Assembly (NCBI GenBank): GCA_031556065.1
Contig: JAVBTR010000071.1
Span: 1-26,365 of the forward strand
Source: JAVBTR01 sp031556065
GTDB lineage: Bacteria > Bacillota > Clostridia > Christensenellales > Aristaeellaceae
Reading direction: 5' to 3'
Length of the DNA stretch: 26,365 nucleotides
Notes under the pieces: model-generated
Databases searched by the model: none
What the model saw: the letters and a program-made list of their open reading frames with translations, nothing else
Told to the model about the DNA's origin: nothing
Program-made: the position numbers and the translations under genes
Part shown: positions 8,009 to 16,122 of the stretch, piece by piece
Position numbering within the stretch: the first letter of the stretch is position 1
How the letters are laid out: the number at the start of each line of letters is the position of its first letter

Positions 8009-8689
8009 ATGGCAAGGATTCTGATTGTGGACGATGAAAAGAATATCCGGCAGGTGATTCGGGAATACGCGGAGTTTGAAGGCCATGAAGCCTTTGAAGC
8101 GGAGAACGGCATGGATGCGGTGCGCTTTTGCCGAGAAACCCATGTGGATCTGGTGATCATGGATGCCATGATGCCCAAGCTGGATGGCTTTTCTGCCTGC
8201 AAGGAAATTCGAAAAACCAAGGATATTCCCGTGCTGATGCTTTCCGCCCGGGGAGAAGAGTACGATAAGCTTTTCGGCTTTGAAATGGGCGCGGACGATT
8301 ATGTGGTGAAGCCCTTTTCGCCTAAAGAACTGATGGCCCGGGTGAACGTGATCGTCAAGCGCCGGGCTGCCGGGAAGGAAACCGGTGAAATCCAGGGGCA
8401 AATGGAATTTGGGGGACTTAAGATAGACACCCTTGGCCGGGTGGTATTGATCGATGGAGAAAAGGCCGAGTTGACCCCAAAGGAATACGAGCTGCTTTTA
8501 TATTTGGTGAAAAATAAGGGCATCGCCCTTTCAAGGGACCAATTGTTAAGCGCTGTGTGGGGTTACGATTTCTTTGGGGATGACAGAACGGTGGACGCTC
8601 AGGTGAAACTCCTAAGGGGTAATCTGGGCCCTTATCGGGATTGGATCGTGACCCTCAGAGGGGTGGGCTATAAGTTTGAAAATGCGTAA
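8009..8689 (+). CDS. OmpR/PhoB-family response regulator
   Basis: 226 residues. The receiver domain (1-about 118) has the acidic pair Asp8/Asp9, phospho-acceptor Asp52 (VIMDAMMP), Ser79 and Lys101 (VVKPFSP). The C-terminal winged helix (about 130-225) has the TPKEYELLLYL and DDRTVDAQVKLLRGNL motifs. Its ATG follows the permease stop with no gap, and its end overlaps the kinase start, so all three genes are probably co-translated. The regulon is unknown. Confidence 0.95.
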   Translation: MARILIVDDEKNIRQVIREYAEFEGHEAFEAENGMDAVRFCRETHVDLVIMDAMMPKLDGFSACKEIRKTKDIPVLMLSARGEEYDKLFGFEMGADDYVVKPFSPKELMARVNVIVKRRAAGKETGEIQGQMEFGGLKIDTLGRVVLIDGEKAELTPKEYELLLYLVKNKGIALSRDQLLSAVWGYDFFGDDRTVDAQVKLLRGNLGPYRDWIVTLRGVGYKFENA

Positions 8690-10088
8690 GGATGCTTTCT
8701 TTGTAAAGCTGTTCAAGTATTTTGTGCTGTTCGGGGCGCTGCTGGTGGCCATGCTGTGGCTGATGCAAAGCGTGTTCTTTTCGGCCTTTTATCAGGGCAT
8801 GAAAACAAAGGATATCGAAAAAGTGGCCCAGGGTTTGAAAAACGCTTACGGCCAGGGAGATTTTGAAGAAACCCTGGACAAGGCGGCATACGACAACTCT
8901 ATTTTGGTGTATATTACGGATTTAAGCGGCAATTTAATCTATGCCACCGATGAGCATACCGGACCTAAGCTGCCTGACGGCAAATCGGCAATGAAAAAAG
9001 ACAGCGGCAATTTCCGCCCACTGCCGGAGGATTATTCAAGCTTTGTAAAGCTGCTTAACGAAAGTGAAAGCGGCCAGGTTTCTTATACGGTGGAAAAGAA
9101 GCATTTTAACAACGGCACCACATTGGTATACGGGCTGAAATTAAAGGATGCGATGATGTATATTTCCACCCCTCTGGACCCAGTGGAGGCCACAGTAGGC
9201 ATTTTGCGCACCCAATTGGTGTATGTAACGGCAGCGGCCCTGCTATTAAGCTTTGTCATCGCGTTTTTGCTGGCCCGGCGGTTTTCAAGGCCTATCGGGC
9301 AATTGACAAACCAGGCCCAGGCTATCGCCAAAGGCGGGGAAGCCCCTGAATATGAGAAGGGCTTTTGCGTGGAATTGGACACCCTCTCAGATACCCTTTC
9401 CTACGCTGGCGGGGAAATACAGAAGGTGGAAAAGCTGCGCAATGAATTGGTGGCCAATATATCCCACGATTTAAGAACCCCACTGACACTGATTAAGAGC
9501 TACTCGGAAATGATCCGGGATATTTCGGGGGACAACAAAGAAAAGCGGGAAGCCCATGTGGAAGTGATTATTTCCGAAACGGACAGGCTGGTAAGCCTGG
9601 TGAATGATATTCTGGCACTTTCGGCCATTCAGTCGGGAAATGCCGCCCTGAACCTGGATGGGATGAATTTATCTGAAACGGTGAAAAAGGTGCTATCCCG
9701 GTTTGAGCCGGTGTTTAAAAACGAAGGGATCGTTGTTAAAACCGGGATTGAGGCGGATCAGTACGTGTACGCCGACGAAATGCGGATGATGCAGGTATTA
9801 TATAATTTAATTGGCAATGCTCTGCACCATGCGGGGGACAGCAAGAGCGTTGAAGTGAATGTGAAGAATCTAGGTGCCTGTGCCCGGGTGGAGGTCATCG
9901 ACCACGGGGATGGGATTGAAAAAGATGAACTGAATAGGATTTGGGAAAGGTATTACAGAAGAAGTGCCGGAGGAACGGGCCTGGGGCTTTCCATTGTGAA
10001 GGGGATTCTGGAGCAGCACGGCGCTCGGTACGGGGTGCAAAGCGAAATAGGCAAGGGCAGCACCTTTTGGCTGGAGATAAAAAAATAA
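8676..10088 (+). CDS. membrane sensor histidine kinase
   Basis: 470 residues: TM1 about 13-33, an extracellular sensor of about 140 residues, TM2 about 180-200, HAMP linker, then HisKA with phospho-acceptor His264 (NISHDLRTPL). The HATPase domain shows the N box (LYNLIGNALHHA), G1 (VIDHGDGI) and G2 (GGTGLGLSIVKG). The start is either TTG at 8676, 8 bases after GGTGGG, or ATG at 8682; the difference is two residues. It overlaps the response regulator gene by 14 bases and is its obvious partner. The signal sensed is unknown. A link to the sugar carried by the upstream permease is only suggested by operon structure. Confidence 0.94.
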   Translation: MKMRKDAFFVKLFKYFVLFGALLVAMLWLMQSVFFSAFYQGMKTKDIEKVAQGLKNAYGQGDFEETLDKAAYDNSILVYITDLSGNLIYATDEHTGPKLPDGKSAMKKDSGNFRPLPEDYSSFVKLLNESESGQVSYTVEKKHFNNGTTLVYGLKLKDAMMYISTPLDPVEATVGILRTQLVYVTAAALLLSFVIAFLLARRFSRPIGQLTNQAQAIAKGGEAPEYEKGFCVELDTLSDTLSYAGGEIQKVEKLRNELVANISHDLRTPLTLIKSYSEMIRDISGDNKEKREAHVEVIISETDRLVSLVNDILALSAIQSGNAALNLDGMNLSETVKKVLSRFEPVFKNEGIVVKTGIEADQYVYADEMRMMQVLYNLIGNALHHAGDSKSVEVNVKNLGACARVEVIDHGDGIEKDELNRIWERYYRRSAGGTGLGLSIVKGILEQHGARYGVQSEIGKGSTFWLEIKK

Positions 10089-10117
10089 GGGTTCCAAGGG
10101 GTATGCTTGCACTAAAA

Positions 10118-10165
10118 AAGCAGCCATGGCAAGTTTTTCCACTGCCATGGCTGCTTCTTACTTTT
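10118..10165. terminator. bidirectional terminator between convergent genes
   Basis: A 14-bp perfect stem (10118-10131 with 10143-10156, AAGCAGCCATGGCA and its complement) encloses an 11-base loop. On the minus strand TTTTTT follows directly, and on the plus strand CTTACTTTT follows. It lies between the sensor kinase stop (10088) and the binding-protein stop (10195), serving both. Confidence 0.85.
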
Positions 10166-10194
10166 GCGAGCATGGTTTCTTTCGCTGGTATCCC

Positions 10195-10986
10195 TTATTT
10201 ATGCACTATGTACATACCAAAGGCGGTGTAGGGTTCCGTACCCGCGATGTCCTCGGGAAGCGCAGCCAAATCTGTATGCCAGAAAAACACATCGATCCGC
10301 TCAGAGGCCAGGGCGCTGTACTTAGCCTGGGAAGGAATAATAACAAACACAATATTTTTGCCAATCTTTTCCGCGATGGCTGCTACCAATTCCACATTAT
10401 AGCCTGCAGGCAGGCCATCGGCTGTGACATAATCCAAAGGGGGCTGCTCGCCGGAAACCCCCACGTAAATGGTATCCGCCCCATCGATTTTCTTGGTTTC
10501 TTTAACGCCGATAGCAGTGGCTTCATCGAACGAGTATACAAACTTGTTTTGTAATTCCGCTATGGTGCCATCTTCCTTTAGCGCTACAATGGCTTCGTTA
10601 ATGGCTAAAAGAAGGGCTTCGTCTTTGGAACGGAGGAGCATCTGGAAGTTTGCCTTGAAATTTGGCACAGGCTGCATAATAAATTCTGGGCAGGCGTTTA
10701 AAAAAAACTGAGCAGTGGATGTGGGAAACAGCGCATAATCCGCCCGTTCGCTTTGCAAAGCTGCAACCAGCTCTGAGTAGGTGGGAACGAAAACCGCAGT
10801 GGTCAAGATATCAACCCCGGAGATAGCCAGGTATTCATCGCCCATCAGATCGAAGGGGCCTTCGATGGCACCAAGCCGCTTGGTGGGAATGTCCGTTAAA
10901 GTCCAGGTGGCGGGTGCCTCCGCCAAGGCTGCGGCCAGACAGCTGAGTGAAAGAATCAAAGCCAAAAGAAACGCGAGCTTTTTCAT
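10195..10986 (-). CDS. SBP_bac_3-like solute-binding protein with permuted lobe order
   Basis: 263 residues, exported by a signal peptide (MKKLAFLL..., cleavage near ALA-EA, residues 20-23; Cys16 is not in a good lipobox). The start was chosen at the ATG with AAGGAGG 8 bases upstream. Residues about 36-150 look like the second half of a polar-amino-acid binding protein: a YSELVAALQSERADYALF helix, the LLLAINEAIVALKEDGTIAEL helix and a final KF. Residues about 172-263 look like the first half: IYVGVSGEQPPLDY, GYNVELVAAIAEKIGK, and an ending in EPYTAFGMYIVHK. This is the reverse of the family order. It is transcribed divergently from the permease/ATPase pair and is probably an accessory or alternative binding protein. 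The ligand is unknown. Confidence 0.8.
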   Translation of the reverse strand: MKKLAFLLALILSLSCLAAALAEAPATWTLTDIPTKRLGAIEGPFDLMGDEYLAISGVDILTTAVFVPTYSELVAALQSERADYALFPTSTAQFFLNACPEFIMQPVPNFKANFQMLLRSKDEALLLAINEAIVALKEDGTIAELQNKFVYSFDEATAIGVKETKKIDGADTIYVGVSGEQPPLDYVTADGLPAGYNVELVAAIAEKIGKNIVFVIIPSQAKYSALASERIDVFFWHTDLAALPEDIAGTEPYTAFGMYIVHK

Positions 10987-11064
10987 AAGTAATGCCTCCT
11001 TAAATATTTCTCTTACTGTTATAACGCAAAAACACAAATTATGCTACAAGAAAATGAAAGTTTA

Positions 11065-11073
11065 TGGTATAAT
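11065..11073 (+). promoter_or_regulatory. extended -10 promoter of the amino-acid-type ABC operon
   Basis: TGGTATAAT is a perfect extended -10 (TGN plus TATAAT at 11068-11073), 29 bases upstream of the TTG start. The -35 region (TACAAG at 11045-11050) is poor, which an extended -10 tolerates. Confidence 0.6.
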
Positions 11074-11102
11074 TTATTTATCATATTTTAGGGCGTGTTT
11101 TT

Positions 11103-12569
11103 TTGAAACAAAAGATAACGGCGGTATTTCTTGCTATTTTAATGCTGCTGCCTATAATGGGCGCAGCCGCCGAAACCGAGTTCGATTGGGAGCATGCTAA
11201 TATCGCTGTCATGACAGGGAGCACTGGCGAATTATTCATGATGGAGAATTACCCAAACACGAAAAGGAGCAGCTTCTCCTCTGCGGCCGATGCCATTGCG
11301 GCCCTGAACGCCGATAAGGTGGATGCTATGGTCACTGCCAACATAAACGCCATGGTGGCTATTCGTACCAACCCGGATTTGTACATCGATGGCTCTTTAT
11401 TGACAGAAACCGGCGCTTGCGTTGCAGTGGAAAAAGGCAATACGGCATTATTGAAGCAAGTAGATTCAGCCATAGACCAGATTCGCACCCAAGGCATATT
11501 GGATGAAATGAACCGGCGCTGGGTAACGTCCAACGATCAGACCCCGGCGAATATTCCCATGGTAGAGCAGGGCGAGGTGCTTCGGGTAGGCACGATTGGC
11601 ACCCGGGTGTCCCTTTCCTTTATAGACGCAAACGGGAAAATCGAAGGCTATTGCCCGGAGCTGGCGTTGCGCATCGGGCAGATTATAAACCGCAAAATTG
11701 AATTTGTGATTGTGGAATTTTCCGCACTGATACCGGCGCTTAAATCCGGTAAGATTGATATGATTTTGGATATGATGAGCTATACGGAGGAGCGGGCCAC
11801 CCAGGTGGATTTTTCCCAGGCATACTTTTTAGACGGCCAGGTTCTGTTTAGAAAGCATGCTGCAAGCCAATCTGATATGGGCTTTTTAGACTCTGTCAAG
11901 CAATCCTTCCAACTCAATCTCGTGAAAAACAACCGCTGGCTAACGTTGATAAACGGTCTTGGCGTGACGCTGCTGATCACCGTATGCGCTTTCATTTGGG
12001 CCACCCTTCTGGGCCTTGCACTTTGCTATTTTAAAAGAAGCAAACGAAAAACCCTCAATTGGTTTTACAGGGTCTATAGCACGGTGATCAGAGGTACTCC
12101 CATGGTGGTGATTCTAATGGTGACCTTCTATATCATCTTTGCCAAGGTGGCCATATCACCCATTGTTGTGGCTGTGATCGCCTTTGGACTAAACAGCGGT
12201 GCAGGGATCAGCGTCATATTGGATTCTGCTATGGATACGGTGGATAGGGGACAGGGCGAGGCGGCCTACACCATGGGCTTTACCAAGTTTGAAACCCTGA
12301 TGACCATTGTCATGCCCCAGGCCATTAAGGTGGCCTTTCCCACTTATAAATCGGAGTTCATTTCCCTGTTTAAGGGCACGGCCATTGTAGGCTATATCGC
12401 CATTGTGGATTTGACCAAGGCGGGGGATTTTATCCGCAGCCAGACATTCGACGCCTTTTTTCCGCTGATCGTGGTGGCGCTGATGTATATGCTGATGATC
12501 GCTCTGATCGTGCGCTTGTTCGATTGGCTGTTTAAACTGACTGATAAGCGCGGAAAGCAGGTGGCGTGA
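11103..12569 (+). CDS. fused binding protein and permease of a polar amino acid-type ABC transporter
   Basis: 488 residues. A signal-like N-terminus (1-23) is followed by a binding module: residues about 32-140 match the second lobe of SBP_bac_3 proteins (IAVMTGSTGELF, ALNADKVDAMV, VEKGNTALLKQVDSAI, NRRW). Residues about 157-251 match the first lobe (LRVGTIGTRVSLSF, GYCPELALRIGQIINRKIEF, LKSGKIDMIL, TEERATQVDFS). The HisM/GlnP-type permease domain follows at about 277-475, with an RGTPMVVIL segment and the EAA loop (GEAAYTMGFTKFETLM). The start is TTG at the beginning of a natural signal peptide; no ATG fits better. The stop overlaps the start region of the ATPase gene. Permease-fused binding domains are known from GlnPQ systems. 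Here only one domain's worth of sequence is present, in swapped order. Confidence 0.88.
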   Translation: MKQKITAVFLAILMLLPIMGAAAETEFDWEHANIAVMTGSTGELFMMENYPNTKRSSFSSAADAIAALNADKVDAMVTANINAMVAIRTNPDLYIDGSLLTETGACVAVEKGNTALLKQVDSAIDQIRTQGILDEMNRRWVTSNDQTPANIPMVEQGEVLRVGTIGTRVSLSFIDANGKIEGYCPELALRIGQIINRKIEFVIVEFSALIPALKSGKIDMILDMMSYTEERATQVDFSQAYFLDGQVLFRKHAASQSDMGFLDSVKQSFQLNLVKNNRWLTLINGLGVTLLITVCAFIWATLLGLALCYFKRSKRKTLNWFYRVYSTVIRGTPMVVILMVTFYIIFAKVAISPIVVAVIAFGLNSGAGISVILDSAMDTVDRGQGEAAYTMGFTKFETLMTIVMPQAIKVAFPTYKSEFISLFKGTAIVGYIAIVDLTKAGDFIRSQTFDAFFPLIVVALMYMLMIALIVRLFDWLFKLTDKRGKQVA

Positions 12570-12571
12570 AG

Positions 12572-13630
12572 ATGATTACCATCACCGGCCTTAAGAAAAG
12601 CTATGGCAGTCTTAATGTATTAAAGGGTATTGACGCGAAAATCGAAAAGGGAGAGGTCATATCTGTTATTGGGCCTTCCGGCACGGGGAAAAGCACCTTT
12701 CTGCGCTGCATTAACCGATTGGAGATTCCCGACGAGGGCGTTGTGGTGTTTGAAGGCATGGGCCGGACAGACGATAAGCAAGCCCTTTCCAAGATTCTGT
12801 TAAAAGTGGGCATGGTGTTCCAAAGCTTTAATTTGTTTAACCATTTAAGCGTTTTGGAAAACCTGACCATCGGGCCTGTGAAAAAGCTTAATATGAGCAA
12901 AGCCCAGGCAGAGGAAAACGCCAAGGCTCTTTTGAAAACCGTTGGCCTGGGAGATAAAATAAACGCCTACCCTGACCAGCTTTCCGGCGGGCAAAAGCAG
13001 CGGGTGGCCATTGCCAGGTGCCTGAGCATGCAGCCGGACATTATCTTGTTCGATGAACCTACCTCTGCGCTGGACCCGACCACCGTAGGCGAGGTGACGG
13101 CGGTGATCCGCAACCTGGCCAAATCCGGCATGACCATGATGATCGTGACCCATGAAATGGCCTTTGCCAAGAATGTATCTACCCGGGTTTTTTACATGGA
13201 CGAAGGGTTTATTTACGAAGAGGGCACGCCGGAGGAGATTTTCGAAAACCCCAAAAAGGAAAAAACAAAGGCCTTTATTTTCCGAATTCGTTCCTACGAA
13301 TACGAAATCGAATCGGAAACCTTCGATTTCATACATATGATGAACGGCTTAAATCTGTTTTTGCGCAACAATGAGGTTTATGGCCGGGAAGTGAACCGGG
13401 CGGAATTGATGGTGGAAGAATTGGTAACCCTTTTGCCAAAGAATGAAGGGGTTAGGCTGCGCTTAACCGTGCCAAGCGATAAATCCTACATGGAGCTGGC
13501 GGCGCTTTACGGTGGAGAACAAAAAAATGTTTTGGAAGAGGACGAGCTTTCCGCAAGCATTTTATCCGCCTCTGCCAAAACGATCGACTATGGGTTTGAT
13601 GGGGCTAATAAGCTGACCATCAGGTGGTGA
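12572..13630 (+). CDS. amino acid-type ABC transporter ATPase with an extra C-terminal domain
   Basis: 352 residues from the ATG, which has AGGTGG 7 bases upstream; a GTG at 12566 is also in frame but too close to that site. Residues 1-about 225 are a GlnQ/HisP-like ATPase: Walker A GPSGTGKST (34-42), signature LSGGQKQRVAIARCL (137-151), Walker B IILFDEPTSALD, and H-loop His194. The family normally ends near residue 240-250. Here about 110 more residues follow, with AELMVEELVTLL (277-288) and LSASILSASAKTIDYGFDG (326-344). These resemble the N box and last helix/strand of RsbW-type HATPase anti-sigma domains, but without the catalytic Asn. The gene overlaps the convergent XRE gene by 11 bases. 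Confidence 0.9.
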   Translation: MITITGLKKSYGSLNVLKGIDAKIEKGEVISVIGPSGTGKSTFLRCINRLEIPDEGVVVFEGMGRTDDKQALSKILLKVGMVFQSFNLFNHLSVLENLTIGPVKKLNMSKAQAEENAKALLKTVGLGDKINAYPDQLSGGQKQRVAIARCLSMQPDIILFDEPTSALDPTTVGEVTAVIRNLAKSGMTMMIVTHEMAFAKNVSTRVFYMDEGFIYEEGTPEEIFENPKKEKTKAFIFRIRSYEYEIESETFDFIHMMNGLNLFLRNNEVYGREVNRAELMVEELVTLLPKNEGVRLRLTVPSDKSYMELAALYGGEQKNVLEEDELSASILSASAKTIDYGFDGANKLTIRW

Positions 13631-14204
13631 GCTTTTGCGCTGATAAGCCGTGCTTTATACAATACAGATACAGTCTGCCCCCGCGAATGGAGGGCAGGCG
13701 CATTTGTGCGCTTTGCTCTGGGTACATGCGGGTGAAAAACACTTTATCGCCCACCACATAGGCTGCGAATAAAAGAGAATGCCCCCGGCTCATGTCGTGA
13801 GCGATATCTACAAAATATTCTCCGTCCATCAATTCCACAGTGGTTTCCGGCGGATCATCGCTGATGGGGAGGGGCTCCAGCTTTCTGCCACAGCAGAAAA
13901 TGGAGGCGCTGCCGGTACTGAACAGGGCATTTTGGCATTGGGGACAAACGTAAAACCGGGTGTTGACCATGTTGCCGTTATCAGGCTTGTTGGGAACGAT
14001 TTCTCCCTGGATCATCTGCTTGATATCCACCCCCAGAATGGCAGATAAATCCGGCCAGAGGGAGACATCCGGGCAGCCCAGGCCGCACTCCCATTTGGAA
14101 ATGGTTTTGTTGCTGATGTTTAGCGCGTCTGCCAATTGCTGTTGGGTGAGGCGCTTTTCTTTTCGAAGATTCAGAATCAGCCGTCCGATTTTCGCGCAGT
14201 CCAT
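13620..14204 (-). CDS. XRE-family regulator fused to a desulfoferrodoxin-like domain
   Basis: 194 residues. An XRE helix-turn-helix occupies about 6-62 (LTQQQLADALNISNKTISKWE). Residues about 84-110 match the desulforedoxin Cys4 site: Cys87-x2-Cys90 and the adjacent pair Cys104-Cys105, followed by Gly and Leu-x-Pro. Residues about 125-188 resemble the superoxide reductase domain: His136 and His142 in HDMSRGH (compare the family's HPME-x2-H), and Cys182-x2-His185 followed by Gly. The ligand normally supplied by a histidine just after the Cys4 site is not visible. Inference: an iron-dependent redox or superoxide-responsive repressor. It is the last gene of the AAA/VWA operon, 15 bases downstream. 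GGAGGA precedes the ATG by about 6 bases. Confidence 0.82.
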   Translation of the reverse strand: MDCAKIGRLILNLRKEKRLTQQQLADALNISNKTISKWECGLGCPDVSLWPDLSAILGVDIKQMIQGEIVPNKPDNGNMVNTRFYVCPQCQNALFSTGSASIFCCGRKLEPLPISDDPPETTVELMDGEYFVDIAHDMSRGHSLLFAAYVVGDKVFFTRMYPEQSAQMRLPSIRGGRLYLYCIKHGLSAQKLTT

Positions 14205-14219
14205 GGGCCGTCCTCCTTA

Positions 14220-16121
14220 TTACATGAGCCTTAAAATAACCGATACCAATTGGGTTGGCAAAAGGGACAGATCGGTTATATCCAGGGTGTGCTCGCTGCC
14301 GTAGATGGCTTTAATGGTTTCCTTGTCCTGGCCGATAGCGCAGGCTAAAAAGGTAATCCCTTGGCGGCGGTAAGACTGCAGGGCACTTTGCATGTCTTCC
14401 ATGGCAGTCTTTCCCGTGTAATCCGGCAAGGCTTTGGGCTGGCCGTCGCTTAAGGAAATAAGCAGCTTGGTTTCTTCGGTGGCGGTGAGAAGCCTGTCCG
14501 CCACGATACGCAGGGCCATGCCGTCCCGGTTGTTGCTGCGGCCTTTAATGCCCATAAGGGTGTATTTATCGTTGGGATCGAGAGAAGCAGAATCCACGTA
14601 GGCAAAAAGGGACATTTGCTCCAGAGGGCTTTTGTCTGCTGTATCCCCGTAAATGCTGATTGGGATACCTACCGCCGTGCAAAATTCATACAGGGCGATG
14701 GCCGTCTGCCGGGCTGCATCCAGCCTGCCAAAGGCCGCCATGGAGGCGGATTCGTCGATCCGAAGAGCCACGGCCAGCTTGGGCTTTTCCTGTGGGATAT
14801 CTTTCCGCTTAAAGGTGCGTAAATCCTGCATGGCCACCCTGTCGGCGGAAAATTGGGTGCCGAAAAGCTGGGCTTTTTTAAAATCCGCCGCCAGATCGTA
14901 TTCCAATAGCGGCTTAGTGCGCCGAACCATTTCCCCAATAACGGGCATGAGCTCCCTGGCGGCTAATTCATAGGCCTTCTTATCCTTTGAGGTAGGTTCC
15001 TCCCGGTGGACAATCAGCCGTATTTTTTCGTGGCAGGAGCCCTTTACCGATTCCCTTGCCTGCTGGTTTAGGAACTTCTTAAAGGCTGGAGGGGATGCCA
15101 GTTCGTGGTAAATAGGGGAGGTGCCTCCGGGGCTATGGGCTGCCTTGGTTTTTTGAGCCTGGGTGGATTCAGTATCGTTTTCCCCGGTGCTATCCTGGCT
15201 GCGCTCAAGGAATAAAGCGTTTTTGTTTTCCACTCCGCTTTGGTGAAAGGCGCCGTCCTGGGTGGAGTGAATAACCAGGCCCTCTAGCTGCCTATTTAAT
15301 CCCTTGGCTTCCAGGGTTTTTAGAAGTAGCGCAATTTCGTTTTCGTTGGTGGTGATTTTGTAGATCACTTTTTGATACATTTCCTCCCTGGCCTTGGCAC
15401 CCTGGCAAACCGCGTCTGTCCAATATAAATAGGAACGCATTCCCGCCACGCCTTTGATGCCGTTGGCCTTGGCGGTTTCATCCAAGGCGATGATGCAATC
15501 CGCCAGAAGGCCCAAAATCCCTTCGTCTTGGCAGCCGGTCTGGGCGGCAGCGCGGGCCATCATCACTTCTTTAGGAGGCAAATCCATTTTTTCGGTATGC
15601 TGAATCCGATCCCTTAAGGCTTCGTTTAAAGGCCGGCAGCCGTTATAGCCCCGGTTGGTGGTGATGACGGCCACGAAATCCGGGTGGCGGCGAACCATGC
15701 GGTCGGGCAGATTAATGGCGCCATCAGCTTCCAAAGCGGAGTTGAGCATCATAAGTACCGCCGCGTCACGGATGACGGTAGGCTCTTGAATTTCAAGCAG
15801 CCAGCCGTTTTCATAGGCCCGAACAATTTCGGAAGGATAGAACTGGTAACGCACGGTGTCACTTTCGTTACCCAATTGGGGTAAAACAGCGCCGATCACG
15901 TCGGATTTATCCATGTCTGCAAAGCAGGTGATCTTCGTGTAAGGCAAATTCAGGGCGGCGGATAAGGCCTTGGCCAGCTCCGTTTTGCCGGAGCCTGCGT
16001 CCCCCTCCAATAAAATATTGGTAATACGCAAATGAGGGTGAGCCCAATTGCGCTTGATCTCGCTGATGACCCGCTTCTCCGCTTGGCTTTGGATGTGGGT
16101 AGATGGAACCTGGTAGATCAT
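14220..16121 (-). CDS. MoxR-type AAA+ ATPase fused to a VWA (MIDAS) domain
   Basis: 633 residues. The N-terminal AAA+ part (about 1-240) has Walker A GDAGSGKT (40-47), a Walker-B-like segment NGWLLEIQEP, sensor-1-like VITTNRG and an arginine-rich ALRDRI segment. The middle (about 250-430) is charged and low in hydrophobic segments. The C-terminal VWA domain (about 447-625) has the metal site DESAS (456-460) and the downstream LISLSDGQP motif. Separate MoxR and VWA proteins normally work together as chaperone-like machines (NorQ/NorD, CbbQ/CbbO, cobaltochelatase CobS/CobT); here both are one chain. The small upstream gene ends 1 base before this start, so the two are probably coupled. The client protein is unknown. 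Confidence 0.87.
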   Translation of the reverse strand: MIYQVPSTHIQSQAEKRVISEIKRNWAHPHLRITNILLEGDAGSGKTELAKALSAALNLPYTKITCFADMDKSDVIGAVLPQLGNESDTVRYQFYPSEIVRAYENGWLLEIQEPTVIRDAAVLMMLNSALEADGAINLPDRMVRRHPDFVAVITTNRGYNGCRPLNEALRDRIQHTEKMDLPPKEVMMARAAAQTGCQDEGILGLLADCIIALDETAKANGIKGVAGMRSYLYWTDAVCQGAKAREEMYQKVIYKITTNENEIALLLKTLEAKGLNRQLEGLVIHSTQDGAFHQSGVENKNALFLERSQDSTGENDTESTQAQKTKAAHSPGGTSPIYHELASPPAFKKFLNQQARESVKGSCHEKIRLIVHREEPTSKDKKAYELAARELMPVIGEMVRRTKPLLEYDLAADFKKAQLFGTQFSADRVAMQDLRTFKRKDIPQEKPKLAVALRIDESASMAAFGRLDAARQTAIALYEFCTAVGIPISIYGDTADKSPLEQMSLFAYVDSASLDPNDKYTLMGIKGRSNNRDGMALRIVADRLLTATEETKLLISLSDGQPKALPDYTGKTAMEDMQSALQSYRRQGITFLACAIGQDKETIKAIYGSEHTLDITDLSLLPTQLVSVILRLM

Positions 16122-16122
16122 G

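Noticed and set aside
7823..8401. Minus-strand frame of 192 codons across the permease/response-regulator junction
   Set aside because: It is antisense to two genes with clear family motifs and a zero-gap junction, and it has no recognisable protein features.
10987..11037. Upstream extension of the binding protein (MCFCVITVREIF...)
   Set aside because: A clean signal peptide begins at 10986 with AAGGAGG 8 bases upstream; the extension would bury it.
13610..13640. Frameshift or misassembly where the ABC ATPase and XRE genes overlap by 11 bases
   Set aside because: Both frames end in natural stops with intact C-terminal features. Short convergent overlaps also occur at 17465-17468.
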